64,000 bases of DNA from Thermodesulfobacteriota bacterium. Lineage in GTDB: Bacteria; Desulfobacterota; QYQD01. Both the position numbers and the translations under genes were made by a program. Shown in pieces: positions 55,761 through 64,000 of this stretch (the stretch's first letter is position 1; every line of letters starts with the position of its first letter). The notes under the pieces are model-generated. The model was not told the origin of the DNA and did not search any database. It worked only from the letters and a program-made list of their open reading frames with translations. The stretch spans positions 124,001 through 188,000 of the forward strand of contig JAVHLC010000001.1 in assembly GCA_031082315.1 (NCBI GenBank), written 5' to 3'.

Positions 55761-57164
55761 TTATTGAGGCACGTCCTTCATGTCCTCCAGGATTTCCTGA
55801 ATCACTTTTCTCTTTCCCGGTGATAGGGCCTTGTCCTGCAGGGCCTGTTTCAGGTGGGTTACAGCGCTCTGGTGTTCGCCTGTCAATTTATAGTACATCC
55901 CCAGATTATACTGGGCCAGGCCGTTTTCCTTTCGCCCTCCATAGATGAGGCCGAGATGATAATAAGACTCCGCATAATCCGGGAAGTCCTGCCCGATCCT
56001 TTCCAGGCTGCGCACGGCCTCTTCGACCTGCCCCAGCTCTTTATATGTCCTGGCCAGATATAGCCGGAATCGGGCCACGGCCGGATCATCTTCCACGGAC
56101 TGTTTAAGGAGGACCAGTGCCTCCGATAGCCTGCCCTCAGCAAAGGCGTTGATGCCTCTTTCGCCTTGCAGGACGGATCCGGAGACTCCCAGAGAAGCGG
56201 CCCGGTCGAGGTAGCGGTTGGCCTGTCCGTATTGCTTTTCAGCCTGGTAAGTAAGGGCTATGCCGTAGTAGCAATAGGAATCTTCAGGATTTTTCTTGAG
56301 TTCAGCCTCCCATTTTTCCCGAAGTTGGGCCGGGCTTTTCATAGCCAGGGAGAGGTACACCTGACAGCGGCGGAGTTCTGCCGTATCTTCTTTTACCATA
56401 GGAGTCGGTCGGGCCAGGATAAGGTCTTCCAGATAGCCGATGCGTTCTTCCAGGGCCGGATGGGTAGTCATATACGATGGAATAGCGGGGGAACCCAGAA
56501 AGCGATAACGCCGGATCTTTTTAAAGGTGCTTATCATACCCCGCACGTCGTAACCCGCACTCTGAACCCACTTGAAGCCCATGCGGTCCGCCTCTTCCTC
56601 ATCTTCGCGGCTGTATTTCAGGGAAAGGGCGCTCGTCGTAGCCAATGCCCCGCTGGCCACGGCCTCTGCCGCCTTGCCGCCCCCCCCTAAAAAGACACCG
56701 GCCAGGACTCCGACCATGGTGATAATGCTTAATTTCTGCGTGCGCTCTATCCGGCGGGCGATGTGCCGGGCCACTACGTGAGCGATTTCATGGGCCAGAA
56801 TACCGGCCAACTCACTCTCGTCATCCATGGCCTCCAGCATGCCGCTGTGGACAAAGACCAGGCCCGAAGGCGCGGCAAAGGCATTTAATGCCTCATCGCG
56901 AATGACATAAAACTTATAATCAAAGAACTGCGGCCCGGCCTGCGCCAATATCTTTCGCCCCACTCTTTCTACGTAAGATACCACGTCCGGGTCGGAGATT
57001 AATGGCAGCTGCGATTCTACCATCAGCAGAAATTTTTTTCCCAGGGCCCTCTCTTCGTCAGGAGAGAAACCGGCTGCATTAAAAACCCCGGCATTGGCTG
57101 CGGCCGGCCACATAAGCGATTCCAGGATTAATGCTAAGACTGTGAGTATGGTAATAATGCGCAA
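55761..57164 (-). CDS. M48 family metalloprotease with TPR repeats (BepA/YfgC-like)
   Basis: The 467-residue protein has a signal peptide (about 1-25), the zinc site HEIAHVVARH (HEXXH) with a downstream Glu in REDEEEADRMG, and a C-terminal TPR region (about 285-460; repeats such as YGIALTYQAEKQYGQANRYL, RLYLARTYKELGQVEEAV, YYHLGLIYGG). BepA-type enzymes act in the periplasm on outer-membrane proteins such as LptD, so the family fits the LPS genes elsewhere in the window. It starts opposite to the WYL gene end. Confidence 0.9.
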   Translation of the reverse strand: MRIITILTVLALILESLMWPAAANAGVFNAAGFSPDEERALGKKFLLMVESQLPLISDPDVVSYVERVGRKILAQAGPQFFDYKFYVIRDEALNAFAAPSGLVFVHSGMLEAMDDESELAGILAHEIAHVVARHIARRIERTQKLSIITMVGVLAGVFLGGGGKAAEAVASGALATTSALSLKYSREDEEEADRMGFKWVQSAGYDVRGMISTFKKIRRYRFLGSPAIPSYMTTHPALEERIGYLEDLILARPTPMVKEDTAELRRCQVYLSLAMKSPAQLREKWEAELKKNPEDSYCYYGIALTYQAEKQYGQANRYLDRAASLGVSGSVLQGERGINAFAEGRLSEALVLLKQSVEDDPAVARFRLYLARTYKELGQVEEAVRSLERIGQDFPDYAESYYHLGLIYGGRKENGLAQYNLGMYYKLTGEHQSAVTHLKQALQDKALSPGKRKVIQEILEDMKDVPQ

Positions 57165-57564
57165 AATGCGGCTCTTCTTTAAGGGTCTTCGCGTAATCGA
57201 GTGGGTAATTTTTTACTCTTCTCTATTCCCCTCTTTGGAAAAGAGGGGTTAGGGGAGATTTTATAAATCATAACTGTTTTAGGCTGTTATTATACGAAAG
57301 CATAGTTACTATCAAGCGTTTTCAAATCCCCCCTCGTCCCCCCTTTACTAAAGGGGGGGATAATAAGGAGCATGCCTTATTTTAAGAGGAATTTACCCAC
57401 ACTCTTTCACGATGAGCCTTCTTTTAGACAAGACCTTCAGCTATCAGCGGTCAGTGATCAGCCTTCCAGTTACGGGTTTCGGGTCAAAAACTCGCAACCC
57501 GAACCCCTCGTTCTTATTCACCACTCATCGCTTCTTGTAATGTTTCTTGATCGCCAAACACCGG
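57165..57564. other. Repeat-filled gap between gpmI and the M48 protease gene
   Basis: C/G-rich repeats at 57225-57262 and 57323-57361, a cagctatcagcggtcagtgatcagc piece at 57428-57463 and a GGGTTTCGGGT/ACCCGAACCC inverted pair near 57475-57509. No gene is recognised. Confidence 0.55.
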
Positions 57565-59112
57565 CTATCCGGAGGCGAACAATGGCGTCCCGGTCATTTC
57601 CTCAGGAACAGGCAGCCCCTGAATGCTGAGAATAGTCGGTGCAATATCGGCCAGGATACCCCGGCGAAGGTTTTGCCCTGTCTTCTGCCCGTCGATAAGT
57701 ATGAACGGCACCAGATTGGCGGTGTGGGCGGTATGCGGGCTTCCGTTTCCAGGATCGATCATCTCTTCGGCATTGCCATGATCCGCCGTGATAATCACCG
57801 CCCCGCCGCTTTCCTCCAAAAATGTGTTGACTACTTTTCCGAGGCAGAGATCAACCGCTTCACAGGCCCGGATGGCGGCCTTCAGTATGCCGGTATGTCC
57901 TACCATGTCCGGGTTGGCATAATTGAGTACAATTAAATCGTATTCTCCGGTCTTGATGCGCCTTATGACCTCTTCTGTTACCTGATGGGCGCTCATCTCC
58001 GGTTTAAAATCGTATGTAGGCACCTCTTTGGGAGAGGGAACAAGGCACCGGTCTTCGTTCTTAAACGGAGTCTCTTCCCCGCCGTTAAAAAAGTAGGTGA
58101 CATGGGCATATTTTTCCGTCTCGGCTATGCGAAGCTGTCTAAGGCCATGCCGGCTTATTTCTTCGCCGAGAATGTGGAACAGGTGTTGTGGCGGGAAGGC
58201 CACGGGAAGATGAAAATGGGCATCGTATTCGGTCATGGTCACATAGCCGGCCAGTTTGGGCCTGGCTTGCACATCAAAGGCCGAAAATCCCTCCTGGGTG
58301 AAGGCGCGGGTGATTTCCCTGGCCCGGTCGGCCCGAAAGTTGAAGAATATCACCCCGTCTCCCTCGCTGATGCGCGGGAGGGGATTCCCAGCATCGGCTA
58401 TCACAATAGGGAGGATAAACTCATCTGTCTCGCCCCGCTCATACGCCTCCGATACCGCCTGTACGGGATCATAGGACATGGCGCCTTCGCCCCTGACCAG
58501 GGCCCGATAGGCCTTCTCCACGCGCTCCCAGCGATTGTCCCGGTCCATGGCATAGTACCGGCCGCAGATAGTGGCTATCTTACCTACTCCTGTGCGGGAA
58601 AGAAAGTCTGTTACCCGGCCTATGTAGTCCTTACCGCTTTGGGGCGGGGTATCGCGGCCGTCCATGAAGGCATGTATATAAACGTCCTTCAGCCCGTGTC
58701 TTTTGGCCATTTCTATCAGGGCAAAAAGATGCGGCAGATCGCTGTGCACCCCCCCGTCAGAGACCAGGCCCAACAGATGCAAGGCCCCGGCATTTTTGCC
58801 CACTTTATCCATAAGGGTAATAAAAGTCTCAACCTTAAAGAAATCACCGGACCTTATGGCCCGGTTGATGCGTGTCAGCTCTTGATAAACGATGCGGCCT
58901 GCGCCGATATTCAGGTGTCCTACCTCCGAGTTTCCCATCTGGCCTTCCGGCAATCCCACGGCCTCGCCGGAAGCCTCAAGGAATGTAAGGGGGTGCCTCC
59001 TTGACCAGTCATCCATGTTTGGCGTCCTGGCCAGATAGATGGCGTTGCCTTCTGTATGTTTGCTGTAGCCCCACCCGTCCAGGATTATCAGCAAGACCGG
59101 CCGCGGCCTCAT
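57565..59112 (-). CDS. gpmI: 2,3-bisphosphoglycerate-independent phosphoglycerate mutase
   Basis: The 515-residue binuclear-metal enzyme interconverts 3- and 2-phosphoglycerate. It shows VLLIILDGWGYS, GQMGNSEVGHLNIGAGRIVYQ (catalytic Ser), HAFMDGRDTPP, ICGRYYAMDRDNRWER, FFNFRADRARE, YAHVTYFFNGG, NYANPDMVGHTG and ITADHGNAEEM. Its ATG overlaps the rsfS stop (ATGA). Complementing gap-pgk-tpiA, it fills lower glycolysis. Confidence 0.97.
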   Translation of the reverse strand: MRPRPVLLIILDGWGYSKHTEGNAIYLARTPNMDDWSRRHPLTFLEASGEAVGLPEGQMGNSEVGHLNIGAGRIVYQELTRINRAIRSGDFFKVETFITLMDKVGKNAGALHLLGLVSDGGVHSDLPHLFALIEMAKRHGLKDVYIHAFMDGRDTPPQSGKDYIGRVTDFLSRTGVGKIATICGRYYAMDRDNRWERVEKAYRALVRGEGAMSYDPVQAVSEAYERGETDEFILPIVIADAGNPLPRISEGDGVIFFNFRADRAREITRAFTQEGFSAFDVQARPKLAGYVTMTEYDAHFHLPVAFPPQHLFHILGEEISRHGLRQLRIAETEKYAHVTYFFNGGEETPFKNEDRCLVPSPKEVPTYDFKPEMSAHQVTEEVIRRIKTGEYDLIVLNYANPDMVGHTGILKAAIRACEAVDLCLGKVVNTFLEESGGAVIITADHGNAEEMIDPGNGSPHTAHTANLVPFILIDGQKTGQNLRRGILADIAPTILSIQGLPVPEEMTGTPLFASG

Positions 59113-59489
59113 TTTGACTCCTTTAGTCCTACGATTTTGGCCTCACTCCAGAGGCTTTCCAGGTCATAAAACTCCCTGATGGGGGCATAAAACACATGTA
59201 TGACCACGTCATTATAGTCCATGAGCACCCACTGGCCCGTGCCCAGGCCTTCAATGCCCTTGGGATAAATCTTCTGAGGACGGAGAGATTCTTCAATGGC
59301 CTGCACAATGCCCTGGACATGACGCGTGGAATGGCCGCTGCAGATTATAAAATAATCGGAAAAAGAGGATACGGCGCGGACGTCCAGAATCTGTAAATCC
59401 TCCGCCTTCTTGTCCAGGGCCGCCCGGGCACAGATCAGGGCCTTTTCTTTTGAGGCCATAGGGAGTTTTTTTTGCTTCTTACTTAGCAT
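59109..59489 (-). CDS. rsfS: Ribosome silencing factor RsfS
   Basis: The 126-residue protein has the RsfS/Iojap motifs KKAEDLQILDVRAVSSFSDYFIICSG, STRHVQGIV, PKGIEGLGTGQWVLMDYNDVVIHVF and YDLESLW. It binds uL14 and blocks subunit joining in starvation. The ATG at 59489 with AGGAAAGG upstream is preferred over one ten codons inside. It overlaps nadD by 11 nt. Confidence 0.94.
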   Translation of the reverse strand: MLSKKQKKLPMASKEKALICARAALDKKAEDLQILDVRAVSSFSDYFIICSGHSTRHVQGIVQAIEESLRPQKIYPKGIEGLGTGQWVLMDYNDVVIHVFYAPIREFYDLESLWSEAKIVGLKESK

Positions 59490-60123
59490 AAAGCCTTTCC
59501 TGATAAATGTATTTTTCTACTGCCGGGGGCGCCAGGAAACGAATGGAGTGTCCTTCTGCAACTGCCCGGCGGACAGCCGTAGATGAGATGCCAAAGAGTG
59601 TTGTTTTCCTATAAAAGACAGAATATTGTCCGGTGAGGAGATATTCTTTCCTGTTATCATCATAAGTATAACCGGGGAAATACTGATCCAGAACCGCTTC
59701 TAGTTCTGCCTTGCTGTAACCCGGCCTGTCCACCACTACAAAATTAGCATAGGATGGGAGTTGCCTGTATTCCTTCCACGTGGGCAGTTCAACAAAGGCG
59801 TCCAGGCCGATGATAAAGTAAAATCCTGTACCTGGCTCAAATGCGGCATGAAGACGGCGTAAGGTCTCTATCGAATAGGAATGACCCGGTATCTCCTTTT
59901 CGATATCCGAGACCAAAAAATGATCAACACCATCTATGGCCAATTGAACCATCTTGATCCGGTGGGCAAACGAGGTTATCCTCCCGGCGGTCTTATGCGG
60001 AGGCGTGGCAGTAGGAAGAAAAAAAACCCTCTCTAAGTCCAGAGATTCATAGACCTCTTCTGCCACCCGCAGGTGGCCATAATGAATGGGGTCAAAGGCC
60101 CCTCCGAATATCCCGATCCGCAT
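59479..60123 (-). CDS. nadD: Nicotinate-nucleotide adenylyltransferase
   Basis: The 214-residue enzyme makes nicotinate adenine dinucleotide. It begins MRIGIFGGAFDPIHYGHL (nucleotidyltransferase HxGH), has PTATPPHK, FIIGLDAFVELPTWKEY and ISSTAVRRAVAEG. The gene starts directly after the proA stop (TAGATG) and overlaps rsfS, a common arrangement. Confidence 0.95.
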   Translation of the reverse strand: MRIGIFGGAFDPIHYGHLRVAEEVYESLDLERVFFLPTATPPHKTAGRITSFAHRIKMVQLAIDGVDHFLVSDIEKEIPGHSYSIETLRRLHAAFEPGTGFYFIIGLDAFVELPTWKEYRQLPSYANFVVVDRPGYSKAELEAVLDQYFPGYTYDDNRKEYLLTGQYSVFYRKTTLFGISSTAVRRAVAEGHSIRFLAPPAVEKYIYQERLYAK

Positions 60124-61380
60124 CTAAGTCCGAACCTGGCCATCTCCAAAGACAATGAATTTTGTGCCGGTCAACTCTTCCAGGCCCATCGGCCCAAAGG
60201 CATGCAGTTTAGAGGTGCTGATGCCTATTTCCGCCCCGAGCCCCAGCTGTCCGCCGTCGTTAAAGCGGGTCGAGGCATTGACCAGGACTACGGATGAATC
60301 TACATCGTTTAAAAACTTCCTGGCCCGGCCATAGTCCGAGGTTATTATGGCCTCGGTATGATTGGAGCCGTAACGGGCGATGTGCCGTATGGCCTCATCC
60401 ATGTCCTTTACTACCCGGACGGCCAGTATCAAATCCAGATACTCGGCCGGCCAATCCTCTTCCGTAGCAGGGACGGCCTGGGGCAATATCTTGCGGGTCT
60501 TTGGACAGCCGCGCAGCTCAACCCCGGCCTTAGCAAAGTCCCCGGCCATGGCCGGGAGAAAGTCCCGGGTTATTTTTTCATGGACCAGCATGGTCTCCAT
60601 GGCGTTACAAACCCCGGGCCTCTGCACCTTGGCATTGTAGCATACTCGTCTGGCTATTTCGATGTCCGCACTCTCATCCACGAATATGTGACAGACGCCC
60701 TTGTAGTGTTTAAGCACCGGGATGCGGGAATTTTCAGCCACAAACCGAATAAGACTTTCACCGCCGCGTGGAATTATCAGATCAATATGTTCTTCCAGCA
60801 GCAGCATCTCTTTTACGGCCTCCCGGTCGGTGACCGGTATTACCTGAATAGCCTCCCCGGGGACTTTAAAATTCCCCAGCGACTTCTGTGACACCCCGGC
60901 CAGGACCAGATTGGAATGAATAGCCTCCGAACCACCCCGCAGCAGGATGGCATTTCCTGCCTTCAGGCAAAGCGCCGCCGCATCTACAGTAACGTTCGGT
61001 CTGGATTCATAGATCATACCTATCACGCCCAGGGGTATGCGCATCCGTCCCACCTGAAGCCCGTTGGGGCGCCTCCACATCCTGAGCACCTCCCCGACCG
61101 GGTCCGGCAAGGCGGCCACTTCCGCCAAGCCGTCGGCCATGGCCTTTATGACCTTGTTTGTTAAGTTCAGACGGTCGACAAAGGCGGCGGAAAGCCCTTT
61201 TTTCTTTGCCGCCCGGAGGTCCTTTTCGTTGGCTTTTTGTATCTCTTTGGTTTGTTTTACCAACTCCTCAGCCATAGAGAGAAGGATATTATTTTTGGTA
61301 TCTGTGGGCAGCTTGGCCACCACCCGGCCGGCATCTCTGGCCGCTTTGGCCATATCCAGCATCAGTTTTTTGATATCCAA
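60124..61380 (-). CDS. proA: Glutamate-5-semialdehyde dehydrogenase
   Basis: The 418-residue enzyme reduces gamma-glutamyl phosphate, the second step of proline synthesis. It shows [71 protein letters not shown] (with catalytic Cys) and [30 protein letters not shown]-type sequence on the plus strand gives a GGAGAGG site before the ATG. proB lies 268 bp upstream. Confidence 0.96.
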   Translation of the reverse strand: MDIKKLMLDMAKAARDAGRVVAKLPTDTKNNILLSMAEELVKQTKEIQKANEKDLRAAKKKGLSAAFVDRLNLTNKVIKAMADGLAEVAALPDPVGEVLRMWRRPNGLQVGRMRIPLGVIGMIYESRPNVTVDAAALCLKAGNAILLRGGSEAIHSNLVLAGVSQKSLGNFKVPGEAIQVIPVTDREAVKEMLLLEEHIDLIIPRGGESLIRFVAENSRIPVLKHYKGVCHIFVDESADIEIARRVCYNAKVQRPGVCNAMETMLVHEKITRDFLPAMAGDFAKAGVELRGCPKTRKILPQAVPATEEDWPAEYLDLILAVRVVKDMDEAIRHIARYGSNHTEAIITSDYGRARKFLNDVDSSVVLVNASTRFNDGGQLGLGAEIGISTSKLHAFGPMGLEELTGTKFIVFGDGQVRT

Positions 61381-61401
61381 CGCAGCCTCTCCTTTTTATA
61401 T

Positions 61402-61650
61402 AGCTTTCAGCTATCAGCCATCATCTGTCAGAAAAAATCTAAAATAAACGTATCAGTTTAGCCTTTTGAAAAACCGGCTAAACTTCAATTCAAAATGCAA
61501 GATTCAAAGTGCAAAATTCAAAATGTTGATGGTTTTTGTCCGAAATTTTACATTTTCCATTTTGCAATGAGATTTAGCGCATTTTTAAAAGCGCTAACTT
61601 GTTACAAATAAACAACACATTAAGCTGAGTGCTGACAGCTGATCTATATC
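61402..61650. repeat. Split dispersed repeat between proB and proA
   Basis: The ends are cagctatcagccatc (near 61410) and taagctgagtgctgacagctgat (61619-61643), as in other copies. Between them 61480-61590 holds short iterations of 'ttcaaaatgcaagattc' type and 'aaattttacattttccattttgc', which look like a second, inserted repeat. It breaks the usual close spacing of proB and proA. Confidence 0.55.
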
Positions 61651-62809
61651 AGCTCTGCGGCAAAATAACCAGGTTATCCCGGTGTATAACCTCATCGTAG
61701 TCCTTGTGCCCTAAGATAGCGGCAATCTCCTGGGTCTTATGCCCTTTAATCTTCTCAATCTCCGCAGAGGCATAATTTACCAGGCCGGCCGCAAAGGCCG
61801 TTCCGGTTTGATCCACACAGTGGATCGGGGCCCCCACGTCAAAATTACCCTTAATCTCTGTAATTCCCGAGGGCAGCAGACTTTTACCGTTTACCGTGAT
61901 AGCCTTTTTGGCCCCGTCATCGACTACTAGAATCCCCTTGGGGTTAAGGGTAAAGGCTATCCAGTACTTGCGGCTGGTCATCCTCTGCCCGTGCGGTTGG
62001 AAGAGGGTGCCATAGTCCTCACCGGCGAAGATCTTTTCCAGGATGTAGGGGACCTTGCCATTGGCGATAATAGTTGGAATACCCTGGGACGATACCATCT
62101 TTGCAGCCTTAACTTTGCTGAGCATTCCCCCGCGTCCCATAGACCCGGGGATACCGCTGGCCATTTTTTCAATCTGGCCGGTAATATTTTCTACCAGAGA
62201 CAACCTTCGAGCGCCGGGATTAACGCGTGGGTCTGAGTCATACAGGGCGTCTATGTCTGTAAGACAGATCAAAAGGTCTGCCTCTACTAAACTGGCGATC
62301 AGGGCAGCCAGCATATCGTTATCGCCAAATTTTATCTCCTCCACAGCCACCGTGTCATTCTCATTTATAATAGGAATTATACCCCAGTTTAGCAAAGTAA
62401 ATATAGTATTTCTGGCGTTCAGGTATCTTCTCCGGCTGGATAAATCCTCTCGTGTCAACAGTATCTGCGCCACCTTTTCTCCATAGCGATCAAAGGCCTC
62501 TTCATAGGCCAGGATCAGACTACTCTGGCCGACTGCCGCTACGGCCTGCTTCTCAGGTATTGATCGGGGCGGCAGGAGAAGGCCAATTTTTTTCAGGCCG
62601 GAGGCGATAGCCCCGGAAGAGACCAGGACAATGTCGAATTGTTCCCGTTTAAAGCGGGAAAGTTCGGCGCTCAGATTTTCGATGATCTCCCGGTTCAATC
62701 CCTCTTCAGCGGTGAGGACGGCGCTGCCGACCTTAACTACTATGCGCCGGGCCTCCCTTAGAACAGCAAGCCTGATCTGGCGAATATCCGTATCAATCTT
62801 TTCTTTCAT
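61649..62809 (-). CDS. proB: Glutamate 5-kinase with PUA domain
   Basis: The 386-residue enzyme phosphorylates glutamate, the first and feedback-controlled step of proline synthesis. It has RRIVVKVGSAVLT, LVSSGAIASGLKKIG, NENDTVAVEEIKFGDNDMLAALIA, TDIDALYDSDPR and GRGGMLSKVKAAKMVSSQGI, and a C-terminal PUA domain (about 285-375). It overlaps obgE by 17 nt. Confidence 0.96.
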   Translation of the reverse strand: MKEKIDTDIRQIRLAVLREARRIVVKVGSAVLTAEEGLNREIIENLSAELSRFKREQFDIVLVSSGAIASGLKKIGLLLPPRSIPEKQAVAAVGQSSLILAYEEAFDRYGEKVAQILLTREDLSSRRRYLNARNTIFTLLNWGIIPIINENDTVAVEEIKFGDNDMLAALIASLVEADLLICLTDIDALYDSDPRVNPGARRLSLVENITGQIEKMASGIPGSMGRGGMLSKVKAAKMVSSQGIPTIIANGKVPYILEKIFAGEDYGTLFQPHGQRMTSRKYWIAFTLNPKGILVVDDGAKKAITVNGKSLLPSGITEIKGNFDVGAPIHCVDQTGTAFAAGLVNYASAEIEKIKGHKTQEIAAILGHKDYDEVIHRDNLVILPQS

Positions 62810-63809
62810 ATTCGTCTTGCTGTAGTCTTCTCGCCAGCGCCTCTTTCAATTCTTCTACTCCCTTACCAATTGCAGCAGAGATAAAATAAACAGGGCATCC
62901 CTTCTCCAGAAAGGCCGCCTTGACGGCCTTAAGTTTATCATCTTCCATTATAAGGTCAATCTTATTTAAGGTTACCACCTGTGTTTTTTCGGCCAGGGCG
63001 GGCCCATATGCGCTTAACTCGGTGTTTATCTTCTGCCAGTTTTTAATGGTCTCCTCCGGACCAAGAGAGGCATCGATAACATGCACCAACAGCTTGGTGC
63101 GTTCTATGTGGCGCAGGAAGCGCATACCAAGCCCCAGCCCGGCATGGGCTCCCTCGATTAACCCAGGGATGTCGGCGACCACAAACGGATGATAGTCTTC
63201 AGATTCGACCACACCCAAATTCGGTATCAGGGTAGTAAATGGATAATCCGCTATCTTGGGTTTAGCTGAGGTTAGTTTTGATAGAAGTGTGGATTTACCG
63301 GCGTTCGGCGCACCAATAAGCCCTACATCGGCTAAGAGTTTCAGGTCGAGGAGAATCTGCTTTTCTTCACCCGGTTGGCCGGGTTGTGCATATCTGGGAG
63401 CTTGTCGGGTCGACGAGGCAAACCGGGCATTTCCTAACCCCCCGATACCGCCACGGGCAACAACAAACCGTTCGCCGTCTGTTGTCAGGTCTGCTAGAAT
63501 CTCTCGCGTTTGCAGTTCTTTGAGGATTGTCCCCACGGGGACATAAACCAGGCAATCCGCACCGTTTTTGCCGTGCTTATCACTGCCCTTGCCATGTTCC
63601 CCTTTTTTTGCCTTGAAATGTTGGTGGAATTTAAAATCGAGAAGGCTGTGCAGCCTGTTTGTGGCTATAAAGATGACGTCGCCGCCCTTGCCGCCGTCAC
63701 CGCCGTTTGGACCGCCTCTAGGGATGTACTTCTCACGCCGAAAACTTACGCAACCGCGGCCTCCATCCCCTGCTTTGATGAAGATTTTAGCCTCATCGAC
63801 AAATTTCAT
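62793..63809 (-). CDS. obgE: GTPase ObgE/CgtA
   Basis: The 338-residue GTPase has the Gly-rich Obg fold (MKFVDEAKIFIKAGDGGRGC, GGPNGGDGGKGGDV) and a G domain with G1 GAPNAGKSTLLSKLT, G3 DIPGLIEGAHAG and G4 LNKIDL. It functions in 50S ribosome assembly and stress control. The C-terminal extension of some members is absent. It is one nt after the rpmA stop and overlaps proB. Confidence 0.96.
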   Translation of the reverse strand: MKFVDEAKIFIKAGDGGRGCVSFRREKYIPRGGPNGGDGGKGGDVIFIATNRLHSLLDFKFHQHFKAKKGEHGKGSDKHGKNGADCLVYVPVGTILKELQTREILADLTTDGERFVVARGGIGGLGNARFASSTRQAPRYAQPGQPGEEKQILLDLKLLADVGLIGAPNAGKSTLLSKLTSAKPKIADYPFTTLIPNLGVVESEDYHPFVVADIPGLIEGAHAGLGLGMRFLRHIERTKLLVHVIDASLGPEETIKNWQKINTELSAYGPALAEKTQVVTLNKIDLIMEDDKLKAVKAAFLEKGCPVYFISAAIGKGVEELKEALARRLQQDEYERKD

Positions 63810-64000
63810 TTAGTGGGTGGTTTCTGGCAATGGATAGACGCTGACCTTTCTTTTAGTCTTGCCCAACCGTTCAAAGGTCACCAGACCATCGATCAGGGCA
63901 AAAAGTGTATAGTCCTTGCCTGTGCCTACATTTTGTCCCGGATGGATCCTGGTGCCCAACTGGCGGACAATAATGTTGCCTGCCTTCACGACCTGGCCGG
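63810..64000 (-). CDS. rpmA: Large ribosomal subunit protein bL27 (partial, N-terminus off window)
   Basis: The minus-strand frame ending with TAA at 63810-63812 reads [20 protein letters not shown] then [20 protein letters not shown], the family core of bL27, followed by [19 protein letters not shown]. The first part of the protein lies beyond the window. Order rpmA-obgE is the usual one. Confidence 0.94.
   Translation of the reverse strand, partial: GQVVKAGNIIVRQLGTRIHPGQNVGTGKDYTLFALIDGLVTFERLGKTKRKVSVYPLPETTH

Noticed and set aside
57985-59004. Long plus-strand frame (339 codons) opposite gpmI
   Set aside because: It lies fully antisense to the clearly conserved gpmI gene and its translation shows no domain; its length follows from codon bias of the real gene.

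Overview
The window looks like the chromosome of a Gram-negative bacterium of the Desulfobacterota ('deltaproteobacterial') type. The evidence is the gene order pyrG-kdsA-kdsC-lptC-lptA-lptB-rpoN-hpf-ptsN-rapZ-EIIA(Man), LPS transport and Kdo genes, an Mla-type lipid ABC operon, a class III (anaerobic) ribonucleotide reductase, and abundant dispersed intergenic repeats. The exact taxon cannot be fixed from sequence reading alone.

Layout. 1-7.8 kb (minus): comM/yifB start (cut by the window edge), an M20 peptidase, two tandem CorC/HlyC-type CBS proteins and lon. 7.9-22.2 kb (plus): pyrG, Kdo synthesis, Lpt transport, rpoN with the nitrogen-PTS/RapZ cluster, rimI, gap-pgk-tpiA-secG and tRNA-Leu(GAG) with a clear terminator. 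22.3-27.4 kb (minus): mlaE-mlaF-mlaD plus a Trp-Pro-rich lipoprotein, then tmk. 27.7-30.9 kb (plus): nrdD, a redoxin and nrdG behind a promoter with an NrdR-like box. 31-41 kb (plus): a 31-residue Lys/Thr/Ala protein, a pentapeptide-repeat protein, a DJ-1/PfpI protein, a hybrid histidine kinase, a Nudix hydrolase, an EF-G and an AAA ATPase.

41.2-55.7 kb is an accessory island and the most unusual part. It holds proteins with Tat-type leaders (ML-x-RRDF), a WG-repeat protein, a DnaB-like domain whose P-loop is destroyed, nuclease-like proteins (DUF2779 and PD-(D/E)XK types), a tandem-AAA ATPase and a divergent WYL-domain regulator. Four promoters in the island carry the same 15-bp element (GGACGCTATCTGTCC and close variants), always exactly 12 bp upstream of a TATAAT-like -10 box and without a recognisable -35. 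One lies in the gap between the WYL gene and the AAA ATPase gene. I infer a small WYL-controlled regulon (two Tat-leader operons, one Tat-leader single gene and the AAA ATPase), perhaps activated in the manner of PafBC. The island also shows turnover: an IS200-type element, a decayed paralogue of one regulon gene, and a duplicated 3' fragment of the AAA ATPase gene.

55.8-64 kb (minus) returns to core genes: a BepA-like M48 protease, gpmI, rsfS, nadD, proA, proB, obgE and rpmA (cut by the edge).

Several repeat families fill intergenic gaps, and some are nested inside each other. A 170-bp segment upstream of comM folds on paper into a long nested structure and may be an unrecognised RNA.
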